A DNA stretch of 41,693 nt from Planctomycetota bacterium (GTDB lineage Bacteria > Planctomycetota > Planctomycetia > Pirellulales > Lacipirellulaceae): assembly GCA_003576855.1 (NCBI GenBank), contig QEVI01000045.1:1-41693 (forward strand), read 5' to 3'. The position numbers and the translations under genes were made by a program. Numbering within the stretch: position 1 is the first letter of the stretch; the number at the start of each line of letters is the position of its first letter. This document shows positions 1 through 12,066 of the stretch, in pieces. Below the pieces are notes generated by a model. It was given only the letters and a program-made list of their open reading frames with translations. It did not search any database and had not been told where the DNA came from.

Positions 1-134
1 ACCCATCGCCATCGCCGTCCTCCTTGTACGCCGCCAACTGCTGGGCCGCATTTTAAGCAGTCCGCACAATGATGGAATACTTCAACGGGCTGCTAGGCGG
101 CGCATTGGAGTCCCCGACCACGCGGCGGCGACCT

Positions 135-383
135 TCACGCCTCTTCCACCAGCCGCAGCTTGAGCCGTTCGCACAAGGCCCGCACGGGCTCGCGGAGGTC
201 GCCGTAGAAGGACACCCGGCGCCAGCCCATGCGCCAGTTCTGCGTAAGCTTTTCGACGTCCCCTTTGACGTTGGCTTCCAGCTTGGTGCGGCAAGCCATG
301 TCGCTGGGGTTGTTGCCGGCGGTCTTGGCCTGGTGGAACAGCGCCTCGCGCGTTTGCGGGTTGATCTCCAACGTCGTCGTCAT
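135..383 (-). CDS. Small hypothetical protein (82 aa)
   Basis: An unrecognised soluble protein of 82 residues beginning MTTTLEINPQ and ending LRLVEEA, rich in charged residues, with no signal peptide or membrane segment. I chose the ATG at 383 because it overlaps the stop of the upstream small ORF in an ATGA arrangement (380-383), which suggests translational coupling. A longer in-frame extension to 497 exists, but its low-complexity Arg/Gly content looks non-coding. No Shine-Dalgarno is evident. It is the last of three short ORFs in a row. It could instead be the 3' remnant of a decayed gene. No function is proposed. Confidence 0.35.
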   Translation of the reverse strand: MTTTLEINPQTREALFHQAKTAGNNPSDMACRTKLEANVKGDVEKLTQNWRMGWRRVSFYGDLREPVRALCERLKLRLVEEA

Positions 384-586
384 GTAGTTGGCAGCAGCGA
401 CTGGATCGCCGCCCCCTTGCGGTCCTCCGAATGGCTGCGAATGCGGTACGGGCTGACCGCGCCGTCGGCGCCAAACGGCTTGGTCATCGCCACGCAATGG
501 GCGTAGATGATCTGGTTCTTACAGTGGCATCGCAAGGCTTTGCGATCGCGGTTTGCAGCAACCGTGACCCACACGCTCGGCGTCAC
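380..586 (-). CDS. Very small hypothetical protein (68 aa, GTG start)
   Basis: A 68-residue ORF with two cysteines near its centre (CHCK) and a basic middle. The only start giving full length is GTG at 586, which overlaps the TGA of the preceding ORF as GTGA (583-586). An internal Met34 (MTKPFGADG) is a possible shorter start. Its own stop overlaps the next ORF as ATGA. The family is not recognised. The chained overlaps are the main support; the protein alone would not convince me. Confidence 0.25.
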   Translation of the reverse strand: MTPSVWVTVAANRDRKALRCHCKNQIIYAHCVAMTKPFGADGAVSPYRIRSHSEDRKGAAIQSLLPTT

Positions 587-867
587 GGCGGGGCGAGTCG
601 CGACAGGGCCGCGGCCAGGGCCTGAATCGCCGAGGCGACGTCTTCGAACCCTTCGTGCGTCTCCTGCTGGAGGTAACGGCCGTCGGTCGTTTGCCGCATG
701 ATCGTCAGCCGCCAGCGTGGCGGGGCTTCCGCCGGCGCCACAGCGCCGACCAGGCGGTCGTCAGCCGTGGCGTACCAGAGCGATTCCTCGTGCCGGCCGC
801 CGGTGGCGCTCGCCGCCGCCTCGGCCAGCAGGCACTGCGCCGCCAATGGCGAGATGGGCCGGAACAT
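583..867 (-). CDS. Hypothetical protein (94 aa)
   Basis: A small soluble protein of unknown function. The N-terminal third is Ala-rich; the centre (PPRWRLTIMRQTTDG) looks like a short beta-hairpin; the C-terminal 20 residues form a likely Ala-rich amphipathic helix. There is no signal peptide and no clear Shine-Dalgarno before the ATG. Its stop overlaps the GTG of the next ORF by 4 nt, so it would head a three-gene unit running away from the aconitase gene, whose 3' end lies about 205 bp upstream. The fold and start are uncertain. Confidence 0.45.
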   Translation of the reverse strand: MFRPISPLAAQCLLAEAAASATGGRHEESLWYATADDRLVGAVAPAEAPPRWRLTIMRQTTDGRYLQQETHEGFEDVASAIQALAAALSRLAPP

Positions 868-1072
868 GGTTCATCGCCGCACGCCGAGGCCTTCGACGGG
901 GTCGCCGCCGGGCGGCGCATCGGCGAGCGTCTTCGCTTGGTCGGCTTACGTAACGTCAAGCCGATGTCCGACGAGTCAGGACTTCAGACGCTTATTACAA
1001 CCTGCAACTGGCCCGCGTTGCACAGCGCGACTGCCGACCCGTATGGCATCGCGCCCGCGAGCCGGCAATATT

Positions 1073-3883
<2,811 letters not shown>

Positions 3884-4266
3884 AGCGGGCGGGGTCCTAC
3901 GGCAAGCCGGTTCGGTATGAAGCGACGGGATTCGACGGCAGCAAAGCGGGCATTTTAGCGGGTTCGCGGCGGCATGTCTGGGGGGCGGCGGCCTTCGCTG
4001 GCACGCTACGTCGGGTAGCGGGGCAATCAGGTCGTTACATGGGCAAACGACAGTGGGAGGCGACGCCGACTTCGCGGAGCCGCCCTGCGCCGCCGCAGGG
4101 CCGCGAATCTCGCTGGAAACCTGCGTTCAGTTATCGCACAATAGGGGCCTTGAGCGCCCCGATCTTGTCGCGTCGGCGCATGGCGGTCGGGACAGCCCGC
4201 GGCGGCGACTACCCATCCATTTCCTTTTGTGTCCCTTTTTTGCTTTTCACGGGAGCGAGGATCACC
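3884..4266. other. Divergent intergenic region, acnA / Gfo-Idh
   Basis: 383 bp with no convincing gene. An open frame continues upstream of the Gfo/Idh start, but its sequence before 4267 does not look like protein. It holds a 6-5-6 inverted repeat (CGCTAC...GTAGCG, 4004-4020) and, just before the Gfo/Idh start, a pyrimidine-rich T-run tract (about 4218-4250) followed by a GGGAGCGAGGA Shine-Dalgarno. The promoters of both flanking genes should lie here, but I cannot place them with confidence. Confidence 0.6.
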
Positions 4267-5748
4267 ATGCACCGCAGGCATTTCTTGGAGACGACGTTGG
4301 GGACCGCTGCCGCGGCGATGACGATCGGTCGGCACGCCCAGGCCGCGGCCAGTACCGACGACATCCGCGTCGCCCAGATCGGCTTCCGCGGCCAGGGACG
4401 CGGTCACCTGGAGAAGCTCGGCAAGCACATCGTCGCGCTGTGCGACGTGGACGAGAAAGTGCTCGACAAACAGGGCCAGCAGTACAAGGAAAAAGGCCAA
4501 AAGGTCGAGCTGTTCACGGACTTCCGCAAGCTGCTGCAGCGGAAGGATATCGACGCCGTGTCGATCGCCACGCCGAACCACACCCATGCGCTGATCACCG
4601 TGCTAGCCGCCCAGGCCGGCAAAGACGTGTACGTCGAGAAGCCCGCCTCGCACAATATCTGGGAAGGCCGGCAGATGGTCGCCGCCGCGCAGCGCTACGG
4701 CCGGATCATCCAGTGCGGCACGCAGTCGCGGTCCAGCCCCGCATTGAAGCAGGCGGCCGAGTTCGTCCAGAGCGGCGGACTGGGGGCGATCCGCTACGCC
4801 GTCGGCACCTGTTACAAGCACCGGCCGTCGATCGGCAAGAGCGAAACGGCGTTCCAGTTCCCCAGCCACATCCACCGCGATTTGTGGATCGGTCCGGCGG
4901 CCGACGAGCCGTTCTACCGCCCGGCGCGGAACTCGCAAGGCGGCGAGAACCCGCACTACGACTGGCATTGGGATTACAACACCGGCAACGGCGACCTGGG
5001 CAACCAAGGCATCCACCAAATGGACATCGCCCGCTGGTTTCTCGGCGAGCCGAACCTCGCGCCGCGGACCTTAAGCATCGGCGGCCGCCTGGGCTACGAC
5101 GACGCCGGCAACACGGCCAATACGCAAATCACGTTGCACGCCTACGAGAAGGCGCCGCTGGTTTTCGAGGTCCGCGGTCTGCCGCGCTCGGCCTCCTCCG
5201 GAGAAATGGATCGGTACCGCGGTTCGCAGATCGGCGTGTTCGTCCAGTGCGAGAAGGGTTACGTCGTCATTCCCAGTTATTCCGAAGCGACGGCGTTCGA
5301 CCATGAAGGACGCCAGGTGAAGCATTGGCAGCAAGGCGGCGACCACCACGACAACTGGCTCGAGGCCATAGCGGCCCGCGACCCCCAGAAGCTCAACGCC
5401 GAGATTGAAGTCGGCCATCGCTCCAGTGCGCTGTGCCACACGGCCAACGTGTCGTACCGCCTGGGCAAGAAGCTGCCCACGCCGGAGATTGCCGAGCGAA
5501 TCGCCTACGACGAACTGCTCTCCGTGGCGTTCGACCGGATGCTGGGGCATCTGCGGGCCCATGGCGTGGCGGTCGATGGCAGCGAGCCGGTGCTCACCAT
5601 GGGCGAGTGGCTTACCGTCGATCCGGCCACCGAGTCGTTCGTCGGCAACGACGCGGCCAACGAGCTGCGAACTCGCCAGTATCGCCAGCCGTTTGAAGTG
5701 CCCGACATCGAGCGCGAACTGGCGACGCAGGCGGCCGCGGCGAGTTGA
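4267..5748 (+). CDS. Gfo/Idh/MocA-family oxidoreductase, Tat-type signal
   Basis: NAD(P)-dependent dehydrogenase of the glucose-fructose oxidoreductase / inositol dehydrogenase family, 493 residues. The N-terminus is a twin-arginine signal (RRHFLETTLG, then an Ala-rich stretch to about residue 28), so it is predicted to be exported folded. A Rossmann segment follows (QIGFRGQGRGHLEKL, then ALCDVD), and the family EKP motif is in YVEKPASHN. I chose the ATG at 4267 because it directly precedes the Tat motif and has a good Shine-Dalgarno; the frame extends upstream to 4039 without protein character. Planctomycetes carry many such Tat-tagged paralogues, usually linked to sugar or polyol catabolism, but the substrate cannot be read from sequence. 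A peptide transporter and an aldehyde dehydrogenase follow on the same strand. Confidence 0.9.
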   Translation: MHRRHFLETTLGTAAAAMTIGRHAQAAASTDDIRVAQIGFRGQGRGHLEKLGKHIVALCDVDEKVLDKQGQQYKEKGQKVELFTDFRKLLQRKDIDAVSIATPNHTHALITVLAAQAGKDVYVEKPASHNIWEGRQMVAAAQRYGRIIQCGTQSRSSPALKQAAEFVQSGGLGAIRYAVGTCYKHRPSIGKSETAFQFPSHIHRDLWIGPAADEPFYRPARNSQGGENPHYDWHWDYNTGNGDLGNQGIHQMDIARWFLGEPNLAPRTLSIGGRLGYDDAGNTANTQITLHAYEKAPLVFEVRGLPRSASSGEMDRYRGSQIGVFVQCEKGYVVIPSYSEATAFDHEGRQVKHWQQGGDHHDNWLEAIAARDPQKLNAEIEVGHRSSALCHTANVSYRLGKKLPTPEIAERIAYDELLSVAFDRMLGHLRAHGVAVDGSEPVLTMGEWLTVDPATESFVGNDAANELRTRQYRQPFEVPDIERELATQAAAAS

Positions 5749-5797
5749 TTGGCGCCGCCCGCTTGTTCGGCACTAAGGACGCGTGTACCGCAAATTG

Positions 5798-5820
5798 GCC
5801 CCCGGTCGCAGACTGGGGGC
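5798..5820 (+). terminator. Strong hairpin after the Gfo/Idh gene
   Basis: A 10-bp stem with a 3-nt GCA loop (GCCCCCGGTC / GACTGGGGGC, one G-U pair), 50 bp after the Gfo/Idh stop and about 88 bp before the POT transporter start. It is followed by TAAATT rather than a T-run, so it is either a weak intrinsic terminator or an mRNA-stabilising hairpin. Confidence 0.45.
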
Positions 5821-5908
5821 TAAATTCTGCGCCCCCGCATCGGCTACACTGGCGGTTTTGCGTTTAACGCTCAACAGACCGATTCGCTGTTCAGAGAACC
5901 CGATCGCC

Positions 5909-7294
5909 ATGCCCGAAGCTCCGACCGCGACGAAATACCGCAGCACGCCCTGGCCGATCGACACGATGCCGCCGGGCATCCCATACATCATCGGCAACGA
6001 GGCGGCCGAGCGATTCAGCTACTACGGCATGTCGGGAATCCTGTTCGCCTTCCTGACGGAGCACTTACGCAACAAGTCCGGAGCCGCCGCTCCGCTGAGC
6101 GCCGAAGAGGCGCGGGCCTGGACCCACTACTTCATCGCCGCGGTCTACGCCCTGCCCTTGGCGGGCGCCGTGCTCAGCGACTGGCTGCTGGGCAAATACC
6201 GCACCATCGTCAGCATCTCGCTGCTGTATTGCGCGGGCCATGCCGTGCTGGCGCTGGTCGATTTTCCGGCCGTGACGGGCGTTGAGCCGAAGCTGCTGCT
6301 CGGCTTGGGCCTGGCGCTGATTGCCCTGGGCTCGGGCGGCATCAAGCCCTGCGTTTCCGCGCATGTCGGCGACCAGTTCGGCAAGCAAAACGAGTACCTC
6401 ATCCCTACGGTGTTCGGGTGGTTCTACTTTTCGATCAACGTGGGATCGGTGGCGTCGATGCTCCTGACCCCCTGGTTGCTGAAACACTATGGCCCCGGCT
6501 GGGCGTTCGGCGTACCGGGGGCGGTCATGGGACTGGCCACGCTGGTTTTCTGGCTGGGACGCCACAAGTACGTCCATATCCCTCCGGGCGGAAGCGCGTT
6601 CTTCGATGAGACGTTCAGCCCTGACGGGGTTCGGGCCATCGTGAATCTGATTCCGCTGTATTTGTTCGTCTTTCCGTTCTTCATGCTTTTCGATCAGACG
6701 CACTCGGCCTGGGTGGAGCAGGCCAAGAGCATGAACGGCGACTTCCTGCTGTTCACCGTGCTCCCGTCGCAGGTGCAAGCGGTCAATCCCGCGTTGATCC
6801 TGATCTTCATTCCCGCGTTCAGTTATGCCATCTATCCCTGGCTGGGGCGATGGTTCGTCGTGACGCCGCTGCGAAAGATAGGCATCGGGCTGTTCCTGGC
6901 GGCGGCGTCGTTCGCGATCATCGCATTGGCCCAGCACCGCATCGACGCGGGCGGGCGCCCCCACATGTGGTGGCAGGTGATGGCCTACATCGTGATAACG
7001 GCGGCCGAGGTGATGGTGTCCATCACGGCGCTGGAATTCTCATACACGCAAGCGCCGCGAAAAATGAAGTCGCTCATCATGGGCGTGTACCTGCTGGTCG
7101 CCATCGCCCTGGGCAACTTCCTTACGGCCCAGGTCAATGAATACCTCGACGAGCAGCGCAAAGCCGGCTCCCAGGTGTTGGAGGGCGCCAACTATTATTG
7201 GTTCTTTACTGGCATCATGCTTGCCGCGGCGCTGCTATTCGTCTTGTGGTCCCAGTTCTACCGCGGGCGGGTGTATATCCAGGGCGAGCAGTGA
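5909..7294 (+). CDS. POT/PTR2-family proton-coupled peptide transporter
   Basis: Inner-membrane symporter of the proton-dependent oligopeptide transporter family (MFS fold), predicted to import di- and tripeptides. The N-terminal family signature GNEAAERFSYYGMSGIL carries the ExxER proton-coupling motif, and many hydrophobic helices follow. At 461 residues it is normal for bacterial POT proteins. I placed the start at the ATG at 5909 (MPEAPTATKY); the frame opens earlier at 5783, but those 42 residues have no counterpart in the family and overlap the upstream hairpin. The Shine-Dalgarno is weak. The aldehyde dehydrogenase begins 42 bp after its stop, so the two are probably co-transcribed. 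Substrate range is inferred from the family only. Confidence 0.93.
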   Translation: MPEAPTATKYRSTPWPIDTMPPGIPYIIGNEAAERFSYYGMSGILFAFLTEHLRNKSGAAAPLSAEEARAWTHYFIAAVYALPLAGAVLSDWLLGKYRTIVSISLLYCAGHAVLALVDFPAVTGVEPKLLLGLGLALIALGSGGIKPCVSAHVGDQFGKQNEYLIPTVFGWFYFSINVGSVASMLLTPWLLKHYGPGWAFGVPGAVMGLATLVFWLGRHKYVHIPPGGSAFFDETFSPDGVRAIVNLIPLYLFVFPFFMLFDQTHSAWVEQAKSMNGDFLLFTVLPSQVQAVNPALILIFIPAFSYAIYPWLGRWFVVTPLRKIGIGLFLAAASFAIIALAQHRIDAGGRPHMWWQVMAYIVITAAEVMVSITALEFSYTQAPRKMKSLIMGVYLLVAIALGNFLTAQVNEYLDEQRKAGSQVLEGANYYWFFTGIMLAAALLFVLWSQFYRGRVYIQGEQ

Positions 7295-7336
7295 CCGCAG
7301 CGCGCGCCTCGCGGGCCACTCCAGGACGCCACCCTG

Positions 7337-8770
<1,434 letters not shown>

Positions 8771-8783
8771 TCGGTAATTAGCC

Positions 8784-8800
8784 GCGGCTCAACGAGCCGC
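8784..8800 (+). terminator. GC hairpin after the aldehyde dehydrogenase
   Basis: A perfect 7-bp stem with an AAC loop (GCGGCTC / GAGCCGC), starting 14 bp after the aldehyde dehydrogenase stop. No T-run follows, so it may be a weak terminator or part of a dispersed GC-rich palindrome. Confidence 0.35.
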
Positions 8801-8925
8801 CGGAGCGGCCTCGAACAGCTCTCAACCGCCCCCGTTCCGCTCTTGCTCCAGCGGCTCAATTGCGAACAAACCCGCCGCCGCGATATCAATTGGCCAGCGG
8901 CCGCTTTGCCGTGCACGGGGCGAAG

Positions 8926-8997
8926 CTGGGGCGCTAGGACTCGAACCTAGAATGGCAGAGTCAGAATCTGCAGTGTTGCCAATTACACTACGCCCCA
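8926..8997 (-). tRNA. tRNA-Gln (anticodon CTG)
   Basis: A 72-nt cloverleaf on the minus strand. The acceptor arms TGGGGCG / CGCCCCA pair perfectly, with discriminator G at 8926. The D stem is GTGT/ACAC. The anticodon stem GCAGA/TCTGC encloses TTCTGAC, with anticodon CTG at 8964-8962, which reads the glutamine codon CAG. The T arm is CTAGG-TTCGAGT-CCTAG. The 3' CCA is not encoded. It sits between two convergent protein genes. Confidence 0.95.
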
Positions 8998-9102
8998 AGA
9001 CGCTGGCGAAGCGCTCAACGGTAGGCCGCTGAACGGCTTTCGTCAAGGGCGGCCGATTGGCGATAGCAGGCCGTCCGACCCCTCCCGCAGGTCGACCAAG
9101 AG

Positions 9103-11493
9103 CTACGGCACTTCCACCTTGGCCCAGAACGGGCGAAAGCGGTCGCCGCGGGTCCGCACGTCCTCCAGCAGCACCGCCGGGTCGGGATGCACGGCAGCGG
9201 CGTCTGTCGGCAGCTTTTTGCCGTTAAACGTAATCCGCAGCGGCTTGCTGAAGTCGACGATGTCGGGATTGAGCCAGATCGTCGTGCGGCCCGCGACTGT
9301 TTTGGCCGCGAGGCGGTTGTCCGGCTGCACGCGGCCGGCGACCTGGCCCGGCGTCGTTCGTCCGCCCCAATCGGTCGGATACACCATGAAGTTGGCCGGG
9401 AACTCCTCGCACTCCAGCCACCAGAAGAAATTGTCCCAAGGCCGCAGCGTGCTGCACGCGAATTCGGCCGGCGGGCCGCCCCGTTTCTTCAGTCCCATCC
9501 ACTGCAGCAGGTGGAGGATTTCGTCATGGAACGGCTCGTGTCCGCGGCCCTGGTATTCCACGAGCGTGACGTCGTAGCGGTTGATCCGCAGGTACTTGTT
9601 CCAGACGGGGGCGTTTTCGGCGATGGTCCGGCCGTCGAGTTCCCCGGCCACGAAGTAGAACGGCACGTACTGGGCGTTGTCCCGGTAGAAGTTGATGTAC
9701 TTCTGCTGCTGCTCGTGACGGGGAATGATGGGGATGACGCCGGCCCACAGATCCGGATGCGCCTGCCCCAGGTCCCAGGCCGCTTCGCCGCCGATGTCGT
9801 GCCCGGTCAGAAAGACGCGATCGGTATCCACGCTGAACCGCCGCACGGCGTCCCGCAGGCTAGTGAGCACGGCGATGTGCTCGCGGGCGGAGTACTCATA
9901 CTCGTATTGGTGGGGCTTCTGCCACTGGACCGCGATGACGATGTAACCATGCCGCATTGCCTGGCCGCGTCGCGCCGGGGCGTCGCTGCCGCTGGCGGCG
10001 GCGGGCGTCCCCGCCCAGAAGTCCAGCTCGTTCTCCGGCGTGTTGTACGACCCGTTGAGGGCGACCAGCGTCGGATAGCGGCGATAGGGGTCGTACTCCG
10101 GCGGCAATTGGACGTGGTACACGAAGTCGCCGTCCTGCGTTTCGCCGGGAGCAGCTAGCTGAAGGTATCCGCCGGGCGTCGCGGCCTGCTTCGAGTCATG
10201 CCACGCCGGCTTCATGTGGGCGATTAGCTTGGCGAGTTGATCCACCGAGGCGCCTTCCATGCTGACGACCGAATCGAGAATCGGCTTGCGATCCTTGGCC
10301 AGCGGCTCGCGGAGATACCGCTGAACCGCGTCGCGAATCTTCACCAGCGAAATGGCGACCGGCAATTCCTGCTGGGCATCGTCCTTGCCCAGCAGCCAGC
10401 CGGTGAGGGCGAGCGCGGTCTTTTCTTCGGCGGTCAGCGACTGGTCGTCCAGAAGTTGGGCGAACGACGCCAGCCGATCGACGTTGTTGAAGCTCAGTTC
10501 GCGGACGACTTCTTCGGCAATGGGCGCCGCCAGTCCCCGGTGGTCGGCGTCGGCGATGCCGTTGACCGTCTGCTGCAGCGCCTTGCCGATCTGCTTGATG
10601 CGAGCGTCGGCCGCCTCGTACTGGCTCGTGATCTGGCGGACCTGCACGAGGGTCTCGCCGGCGACTTCCTCGGTGGGAAAATTATCCAGCAGCGCTTTGA
10701 CCAACTTGTGCTGGCCAGCGCTGCGGCGCAGCTCCAGCTCGTCGAACAACTGCCGCGCCCCCGACTGGCGGAGCTGCGCCACCACGCTGTTCAGGTCCTT
10801 CATCTCGGGAAATTCCTCGATGATTCGCTCCAACTCGCGGCGGGCTTCGGCGAAGCGCTCGGCCTGCTGGTAGAACCGCACGGCCTGCAGACGCGCTTGC
10901 GGATCGTCTTGCGGAATGGCCTTGGCCAGAATCTTCGCCAGCGTGTCGGCGGGAATCGAGCTCGTCGCCAGGCTCATCTCCCATGCGATCGAACGCTCCG
11001 GGCCCTGCAGCGCCGACACCTTGGCATACCGCGGCGTCAGTTCCGTGATCCCCTGCACGACCGAGAGCCGATCGTCGCCAAGCTGCATCTCGTAGATGCG
11101 GCGCCCGAATTCATCGAACGGCGTCAGCGTCAGCGCCGGCCCCACGCTGACCAGCTTGGCGGCCCCTTGCGAAGGGGCTTGCCACGGTCGAATGACTACG
11201 GGCGCCTCCGGCGCTTGATCGACAATCTGCATCTGCGGATGACGCGGCACGTAAACCCGGCGAAGGTTGTCGTCGACGACCAGAATCGGCTTGGTGACGA
11301 CCTCTCCTGCCTGGTTGCTCGCCTTTTCCGGCGTATCGGCGACGCCCGAGGTGAGCGCCACGGCCCCCGTCAGAACGCGCCCGTCCGGTAAACCCACCCG
11401 CTGGGCATGGACGATTGCCGGAAACGCCGCAACGCTCGCCGCGGCCAGGGCCAAGCTCGCCGCGCACTTCAATCGGATCGTGCTGCTAACCAT
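9103..11493 (-). CDS. Secreted alpha/beta-hydrolase-like protein (796 aa)
   Basis: Exported protein with a Sec signal peptide (residues 1-30, ending AIVHA before Q31). Residues about 30-420 form a mostly helical N-terminal region with a TPR-like stretch (LQAVRFYQQAERFAEARRE) and no recognised catalytic motif. Residues about 440-700 resemble an alpha/beta hydrolase of the esterase/peptidase type: GYLQLAAPGE, LPPEYDPYRRYPTLVALNG, a nucleophile-elbow motif, and a late GRGHEPFHDE that may hold the catalytic His. The elbow reads TGHDIGGEAAW (GHDIGG at 564-569), so Asp566 occupies the position usually held by Ser. That leaves open an inactive or differently acting protein. The ATG at 11493 has a GGAGAT Shine-Dalgarno. 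The gene ends near the tRNA and has no evident partner; the substrate is unknown. Confidence 0.75.
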   Translation of the reverse strand: MVSSTIRLKCAASLALAAASVAAFPAIVHAQRVGLPDGRVLTGAVALTSGVADTPEKASNQAGEVVTKPILVVDDNLRRVYVPRHPQMQIVDQAPEAPVVIRPWQAPSQGAAKLVSVGPALTLTPFDEFGRRIYEMQLGDDRLSVVQGITELTPRYAKVSALQGPERSIAWEMSLATSSIPADTLAKILAKAIPQDDPQARLQAVRFYQQAERFAEARRELERIIEEFPEMKDLNSVVAQLRQSGARQLFDELELRRSAGQHKLVKALLDNFPTEEVAGETLVQVRQITSQYEAADARIKQIGKALQQTVNGIADADHRGLAAPIAEEVVRELSFNNVDRLASFAQLLDDQSLTAEEKTALALTGWLLGKDDAQQELPVAISLVKIRDAVQRYLREPLAKDRKPILDSVVSMEGASVDQLAKLIAHMKPAWHDSKQAATPGGYLQLAAPGETQDGDFVYHVQLPPEYDPYRRYPTLVALNGSYNTPENELDFWAGTPAAASGSDAPARRGQAMRHGYIVIAVQWQKPHQYEYEYSAREHIAVLTSLRDAVRRFSVDTDRVFLTGHDIGGEAAWDLGQAHPDLWAGVIPIIPRHEQQQKYINFYRDNAQYVPFYFVAGELDGRTIAENAPVWNKYLRINRYDVTLVEYQGRGHEPFHDEILHLLQWMGLKKRGGPPAEFACSTLRPWDNFFWWLECEEFPANFMVYPTDWGGRTTPGQVAGRVQPDNRLAAKTVAGRTTIWLNPDIVDFSKPLRITFNGKKLPTDAAAVHPDPAVLLEDVRTRGDRFRPFWAKVEVP

Positions 11494-11674
11494 ATCTCCA
11501 TTGTGGGCCGGCGGCCAAACGGGTCAAACGGCGGGCGAATCGTCGGCCGAGGCGGCCCGTATTGACACGCCCCACTCGTCCGGGAAGATGGGCGGCTGGC
11601 GCGGTTATAGGGGTTGCCTGACCGCCAAACACAGTCGCATGGCGATGGCCTGCGACAGGACGCCAGGACACGCC

Positions 11675-11938
11675 ATGACGCTTCGCCGGGCCATTCGGCT
11701 GTTGGTCGCCCTGATTCTCGGCCTGCCGCTCGTCCACACGCTGCTGGCGTGGGTCGCTGGACTTCTGCGGGCGATGGGCGACGAATTGGCCGCGCATGCC
11801 TTGGGCCGGATCGGCGTCGGCGTCGGCGTCGGGTGGCTTGTCGCCCTGGTGGGACTGGTCGTCTGCCTGGGGCTGAAGGCATCGCTCGAGCCCGACTGCC
11901 GTGAAGCCGTCGATGAATTCGAGCCGCCTCTGTCTTAG
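11675..11938 (+). CDS. Small two-helix membrane protein (87 aa)
   Basis: An unrecognised 87-residue protein with two likely transmembrane segments: residues about 8-28 (LLVALILGLPLVHTLLAWVAG) and about 47-68, which includes a GVGVGVG run encoded by a short GGCGTC tandem repeat near 11815-11832. The acidic C-terminal tail (CREAVDEFEPPLS) is probably cytoplasmic. I chose the ATG at 11675 because AGGA lies 6-7 nt upstream; an in-frame ATG at 11639 would add a 12-residue polar leader. It is divergent from the secreted hydrolase gene and upstream of the HD protein gene. Function unknown. Confidence 0.55.
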   Translation: MTLRRAIRLLVALILGLPLVHTLLAWVAGLLRAMGDELAAHALGRIGVGVGVGWLVALVGLVVCLGLKASLEPDCREAVDEFEPPLS

Positions 11939-12066
11939 CGTTCTTGATGCGACGGCTCTGACGGGCGACAGACAGCCCTGCGACGTTCTCGCAGCGCGAT
12001 TCACTCGGTTTGCTCCCGCTGCGGTCGGGCACGGCCGCGTTGCGTCCGCGCCGCTCCGGCGGCACA

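Noticed and set aside
380..867. Toxin-antitoxin module among the three tiny ORFs
   Set aside because: The overlaps would fit, but neither the antitoxin DNA-binding motifs nor any toxin family signature is visible.
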